NCBI GenBank assembly: GCA_021820965.1
Contig: JAKACZ010000038.1
Coordinates: forward strand, 1 to 45,019
DNA length: 45,019 nucleotides
Direction: 5' to 3'
DNA from: Bacillota bacterium
GTDB taxonomy: Bacteria > Bacillota > Sulfobacillia > Sulfobacillales > Sulfobacillaceae
A model generated the notes under the pieces. The model was not told the DNA's origin. It ran no database searches and saw nothing but the letters and a program-made list of their open reading frames with translations. Position 1 is the first letter of the stretch. Each line of letters begins with the position of its first letter. This document shows positions 41,196 through 45,019 of this stretch, piece after piece. Made by a program: the position numbers and the translations under genes.

Positions 41196-42550
41196 TGGTC
41201 GACCACCCATACCATCGCGTTTCCCTCCTGATATTTCAGTCCGTGCACCGGCACCGCTGCCGCCGCCATCCATTGGGTCAGCCACTCGATCATCTCGCGG
41301 CTCAGTATCTCCCCGGGAACGGCCATCGGTACTCCCGGCGGGTACGGAGTCAACGCATCCTTAACGACGCACCCCTGCGCTTCTCTTAGCGGCACCCATT
41401 GCCCTGCCTGATTCCACGCCCGATGAATGGGCATCGCAGTGTTTAGACGCGGATATTGTGTCATGGTCAAGGCGATCTTGGCCTCGCGAAAGTCAATCCC
41501 CGAAAGTGCTTTTTCAATAATACTTAAATCTTGCCCTGGGGCCAAAATGAGCGTGCAGGTGGACGGTGTGACCTTTTCAACCTCCCCGACGCTCGCCAGC
41601 TTGCTGCGAAGTTCGGCCCCTCTTCCGAATATGGTCAGTCGCGCCGGATCCGCCTCGAACCCGTGCCTTTCCGCCCAGGACTGCAAAACAACGGCGCCCT
41701 GATTCTCTATCGTATTCCATAACCCTCGGACACGGTCCGCCAGTGCCCGCCACTGCCTGCCGTACTGCGGCTGCCGGCGCTGCCATTGAAGCCGGTCCAA
41801 CGATGCCAAAAGAAGATATGACGGGCTGGATGTGGCTAAAAGGCGCCACCACCGATCGATGTCGTCGGCTGACACCCGACCGCCCTGCAGATGAAGGAGT
41901 CCGGTTTGGGTCAAGGACGCCTCCGTTTTATGGGTGCCATGGGCCACAAGATCTGCCTGGGCCGCGACAGCGGAGGTGGGAAAACTGTCGCCCAGCCAGT
42001 GGCTTCCGTGAGCTTCATCGACCAGCACGGCGAGGCCTCCTTGGTGGGCACGACCAATGACATCTCGCAAATCCTTGGCCAAACCGTCGTAGGTCGGATG
42101 GGTCAAGACCAATCCCTGCGCTCCCGAGAAGTTCGGCGATATTTCCGTCAGCGGAAGTATGATATCATCGGACAGCATCGCCGGGTAAAGCCATCGCACT
42201 TGATACCGCCCAAGCACCAACGCGCTGAGCACCGAGCGGTGAAGTATACGATCCACCCATAAAGTGCTATGCGGGGGAAATGCCGCCAAAATCCCGGCCA
42301 TAACCGGGAGCGTCGCACCCTGCACCGAGTACCAGGTGCGGTCCACGCCGTAGCTTTTCGCCATGAATTGCTGTGAACGCTCTATGGGATTAGGATGTTC
42401 CAGCATTTCGCCAACTTCCGTGATGTCGTAAGCCCAGTCTAAAAAGGTCCCGCGCGCCGGCTGAATCCCTTTGTGGCCAGGCATGTGCCAGCGTGCGCCT
42501 GACCGGCGCACATAGCGCTCAAGCATATCCAACACGGGCGATTCATTCAT
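41192..42550 (-). CDS. Orn/Lys/Arg decarboxylase family protein (YaaO-like)
   Basis: The protein has 452 residues from ATG 42550, with GGAGAA upstream. PLP fold-type I: RWHMPGHKGIQPARGTFLDW, DITEVGEMLEHP, LVDEAHGSHW, then the PLP lysine in HGTHKTEASLTQTG. The C-terminal domain has PPGVPMAVPGE. Such enzymes act on arginine, lysine or ornithine to start polyamine synthesis; the substrate cannot be told from sequence. The longer frame to 42820 crosses into non-coding DNA. The homologue in Bacillus is yaaO. Confidence 0.9.
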   Translation of the reverse strand: MNESPVLDMLERYVRRSGARWHMPGHKGIQPARGTFLDWAYDITEVGEMLEHPNPIERSQQFMAKSYGVDRTWYSVQGATLPVMAGILAAFPPHSTLWVDRILHRSVLSALVLGRYQVRWLYPAMLSDDIILPLTEISPNFSGAQGLVLTHPTYDGLAKDLRDVIGRAHQGGLAVLVDEAHGSHWLGDSFPTSAVAAQADLVAHGTHKTEASLTQTGLLHLQGGRVSADDIDRWWRLLATSSPSYLLLASLDRLQWQRRQPQYGRQWRALADRVRGLWNTIENQGAVVLQSWAERHGFEADPARLTIFGRGAELRSKLASVGEVEKVTPSTCTLILAPGQDLSIIEKALSGIDFREAKIALTMTQYPRLNTAMPIHRAWNQAGQWVPLREAQGCVVKDALTPYPPGVPMAVPGEILSREMIEWLTQWMAAAAVPVHGLKYQEGNAMVWVVDQ

Positions 42551-42727
42551 GCCGGTTCTCCTTCCATTGAAACTCGGCCTCTTTATTGTACCGGGTTTCA
42601 CCTCCCCTCGGGGAAACGGGCGGCATGGGGCGGCAGAATCGTCGCGACCCGGAAAAAACCCGGTCAGACCTCTAACTTGGACTAAAAGCAGCCAGGTTTG
42701 AATAAGTCCTAGCGGGAGGGATCGGAC

Positions 42728-43354
42728 ATGAATAAACGCCACATTGGCATGTCGCGCCGCACCGCAGGCTGGCTTGTTGCTATTTTTGCCGCGCTGGTGG
42801 TTATCCACTACGCATATCACACCAGCGCTTCAAACTTGGCCCGCACAGTGACCGGCCGGCCCGCCCTGGCCATCGCGCTCAGAGGTGAAATCACTCAGCT
42901 GAATAACGACCACATGACGGTAACTTTGGAGGATCCCCACGGCGATCTTACCAATCTGTCACGCCAAGTTACGCTTACGGATACGACCCGCATCATGGCT
43001 CCGGGCAAACCCCAAGTGATGGGCACCGCCGGGCTAAGCTACCTGAAAACCGGATACCGGGTCGCCGTGAGCGGGCAGGGAACCGCAAGCAACGGCATCG
43101 AAGCACAGGTGGTTCAGGTTAATTTTCCACCTATTAACGGCACTGTCACCCGGATGGGGAACTCGGCGCTTACCGTCAATGTGTCGGGAGAGCCAGCCCC
43201 CGCCGTAGTCGAGGTCAGTTCGCACACCGCATTCTTCGCACCCAATGGGGACTTGACGGCACTAAAAGTCGGCGCCCCCGTGCGCATCTGGGTTATTCCC
43301 AACCGTCAGCCCGGTTCGGGATTGACCGCCGTCACAGTGATGGTGAGGAAATGA
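42728..43354 (+). CDS. Membrane-anchored protein of unknown function
   Basis: The protein has 208 residues from ATG 42728, preceded by GGGAGGG. One membrane segment (about 14-30, WLVAIFAALVVIHYAY) anchors it. The remainder is extracytoplasmic and beta-rich, with two similar halves: ALRGEITQLNNDHMTVTLED (about 50) and INGTVTRMGNSALTVNVSGE (about 136), each followed by a TT.I/HTAFF stretch. This suggests an OB-like duplicated fold of the DUF5666 kind. It diverges from the decarboxylase gene. No function can be given. Confidence 0.65.
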   Translation: MNKRHIGMSRRTAGWLVAIFAALVVIHYAYHTSASNLARTVTGRPALAIALRGEITQLNNDHMTVTLEDPHGDLTNLSRQVTLTDTTRIMAPGKPQVMGTAGLSYLKTGYRVAVSGQGTASNGIEAQVVQVNFPPINGTVTRMGNSALTVNVSGEPAPAVVEVSSHTAFFAPNGDLTALKVGAPVRIWVIPNRQPGSGLTAVTVMVRK

Positions 43355-43387
43355 ACCTGAGAATCAAGGGAAATCTAGTGGCCAGGG

Positions 43388-43640
43388 ATGCTCCGCGATG
43401 TCGGGGCAATCTGGCCTCTTTGGTTCTGGCAGTGGCTTAGGCGGCATGATGAAATTAATTCCAATTTGGACTACTATGTGCAGTTCTGTGTGGATGGAGC
43501 CCGCACCTTGCACGCGTCCATTCTCACCCGCTTAGCGACCTGGCTTCCCTTGCGGATTCTCTTGGACTGGTATCATTTGGAGCAAAAATGCAAACTACAG
43601 CTCAGCCTCGCACTGCGCGGGGCCAAGCTGCGTAATGCGG
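43388..43640 (+). pseudogene. Transposase fragment, family unassigned
   Basis: The plus-strand frame has YVQFCVDGARTLHASILTRL and RILLDWYHLEQKCKLQLSLA, which look like the central DDE region of a transposase (VDGA and LDWYHL motifs). The homologous stretch starts at about 43470 and ends at about 43637, where an ISKra4-like fragment on the other strand begins. It is broken at both sides and cannot be functional. Confidence 0.5.
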
Positions 43641-43649
43641 GGTGTAGAG

Positions 43650-43900
43650 GAAGTGCGGACCACTGGGGTCACCCCATGCACGGAGCCCACCTCCGCCATA
43701 CGTTTACGCCCTCGTTTCTCGCCCGACGATAACCGGGTCTGGAGTTTGTGGCCCGCTTTCCCCACTCTGACCGTGCTGAGTCGCAGGCCGTCCCGTCGCA
43801 TCACGATCCCTTTACCGTCCACGGACACTACCAGTGCTTGCGGGGTGGCCGATTGCGGCCGCGGGTGCTGAACATAAAAGGCGTGCACGTGGATCTGCCG
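43650..43900 (-). pseudogene. ISKra4-family transposase fragment
   Basis: On the minus strand HAFYVQHPRPQSATPQALVV, SVDGKGIVMRRDGLR, AGHKLQTRLSSGEKRGRKRM and AEVGSVHGVTP correspond to the first catalytic region of ISKra4 transposases (S.DGKGIVM, then TRLS.GEKRNRKRMAEV). The N-terminal part beyond 43900 is out of frame, and the C-terminal half is missing. It is joined back to back with the plus-strand fragment ending at about 43637. Confidence 0.65.
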
Positions 43901-44114
43901 GGCATTCTCGGTTCAGAGGAGCCTGGCAATGCAGAAGAATCAAATGGGCTAGGATCCGCGTTTGGCTGACGGCTGGGCCCGCGACCTGCGCCAAACGCGA
44001 ATGCTAACGGGGAGACGCATGCATTCGACAGCCATCCCCAGAACCTCAACATAGCGAGTGGTCACACGGATAATGACAACCTAATGAGTCAAACCCATGA
44101 CAAAATAAGTTAGC

Positions 44115-44886
44115 CTCAACAAGGAGTTGGGATCGGGGATCGCCATAGCGTTCGCTCGGGGTCACATACAGGTCGTGCGACTGCATCAATTCCAGCATCC
44201 GGAACATCACCCAGAAGGTATAAGCTTTCTTCGACACCCGGCCGTTTTCCCCCACGACGACGGCTCGCCAGGTAGTCGTCATGCTGGTCATGGGCGCTTC
44301 GGGCCAACTCCGCATGGCTTGGCCTGCATGATCCCGGAGAAAGTGCCAGGCCTCTAAGGTGCCTTGACCGCCGGTGTCGCCTGCCAGGGCATGGTGGCGA
44401 AGGAGTCGTGGAAGTACCTGCCGAATCATCGGGTAGTGGGGCCAGAGCTCCTGGAATGCAAGCCTTTGATCCGGCGGATGGGTCAACGTATCCACCTGGC
44501 GGATGGCGGTGGCGAGCGCCTCCTTTGACACCCGGGCAAAAATGGCGGTCCGTAAATCCGTTTTGGGATCCGCGTCTTGTAGGAGGACCGCACACGCCTC
44601 GCGCAGCGCGCGGGCCCGCCGCATCCAAGTCCCGAAGCGTGCGCAGTCGTTTTTTGTCGGAACGGCGCTGCGTGCGGGCGAACAGCTCGGTCAGGTAGCG
44701 GTCAAAGAGTGCAATTACGTCATCTTGGGCCCGCATGGTGAAGACGACGACAAAGGCTACGAGGGTGGCCAGCCGCCGGTCCGGCGGCATCCGATCCAGT
44801 GCTTGCGCCCGGACCGTGGCCGCATGACGCGCCAAGGCGGTCAGTCGCGTTGGGGGAATAGCGCGGAGGTTCCAGCCCGCAGCCCC
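44115..44886 (-). pseudogene. tnpA: Tn3-family transposase (TnpA), frameshifted internal fragment
   Basis: On the minus strand, IPPTRLTALARHAATVRAQA and LDRMPPDRRLATLVAFVVVF belong to the N-terminal part of Tn3 TnpA. After a one-base insertion near 44622 the frame continues ARALREACAVLLQDADPKTD, and KKAYTFWVMFRMLELMQSHD, LYVTPSERYGDPRSQLL. It ends at about 44115. The N-terminal DNA-binding region and the whole catalytic DDE domain are absent. The ends of the element are not seen. Confidence 0.7.
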
Positions 44887-45019
44887 ACCCAGTGTTGGCG
44901 CTCATGCTAAATGTCATCGGTTTGACTAAAATGGCCGCCATTTTGGTACTGACGGGTTGACTCACGACATTGGCATAGTTTCAGCCAGGAAATTGATGGG
45001 GAAATTTGTCGGGACAAAG
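44887..45019. other. Right edge of the window, no recognised gene
   Basis: The last 130 bases contain no supported coding frame. They probably belong to further mobile-element debris that continues beyond the window. Confidence 0.25.

Noticed and set aside
1..45019. CRISPR array or cas genes
   Set aside because: No regularly spaced direct repeats were seen. The only RNA-guided nuclease candidate is IscB, which needs no array.

Overview
The window looks like a chromosomal segment of a G+C-rich, endospore-forming Firmicute, most likely Sulfobacillus or a close relative. The genus is an inference from gene content and protein style. Endospore formation is supported directly by spoVG, spoVT, spoVB, yabP, yabQ, fin and veg. 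Gene order closely follows the oriC-proximal segment of Bacillus subtilis: (yaaO)-tmk-darA-holB-yazA-rsmI-abrB-metG-tatD-yabE-rsmA-veg-ispE-purR-spoVG-glmU-prs-pth-fin-mfd-spoVT-spoVB-mazG-rqcP-yabP-yabQ-divIC-yabR. Almost all of it lies on the minus strand, so transcription runs from high to low coordinates.

Layout. Positions 1-4660 are an accessory island. It holds the 5' part of a group II intron with a truncated reverse transcriptase, an apparent rmuC remnant, and a restriction-modification locus. That locus has an intact amino-methyltransferase and an EcoRII-like endonuclease broken by four frameshifts. The island ends with the 3' end (domains V/VI) of a group II intron joined to the C-terminal part of a transposase. 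A poorly interpretable gap (4660-5250) follows, then tRNA-Leu(UAA). Positions 5357-10353 carry yabR, divIC, a small helix-turn-helix gene, yabQ, yabP, rqcP, hup, mazG and spoVB. hemL and a plus-strand two-component system (11860-13853) sit between spoVB and spoVT. The transcription-repair gene mfd, a PrsA-like foldase, fin and pth follow. An IscB element (about 19930-21830), with a putative omegaRNA upstream of iscB, is inserted between prs and pth. The core continues with prs, glmU, spoVG, ilvA, purR, a nucleotidyltransferase and ispE. Next come a cyanophycin synthetase/cyanophycinase pair, veg, a YkuK-like gene, rsmA, yabE, tatD, metG under a T-box, abrB (plus strand), rsmI, yazA, holB, darA, tmk and a decarboxylase. 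The right end (43400-45019) is a junkyard of transposase remnants, including ISKra4-like and Tn3-like pieces.

Functionally the window combines DNA repair and replication accessory functions, translation and tRNA functions, precursor supply (PRPP, UDP-GlcNAc, isoprenoids, haem), sporulation and cell division. Nitrogen storage as cyanophycin is embedded among these genes. The items most worth a second look are the apparently complete IscB/omegaRNA element at the pth 5' end, the promoter region with DnaA-box-like sites ahead of the small HTH/divIC pair, and the decayed restriction-modification island flanked by group II intron ends.
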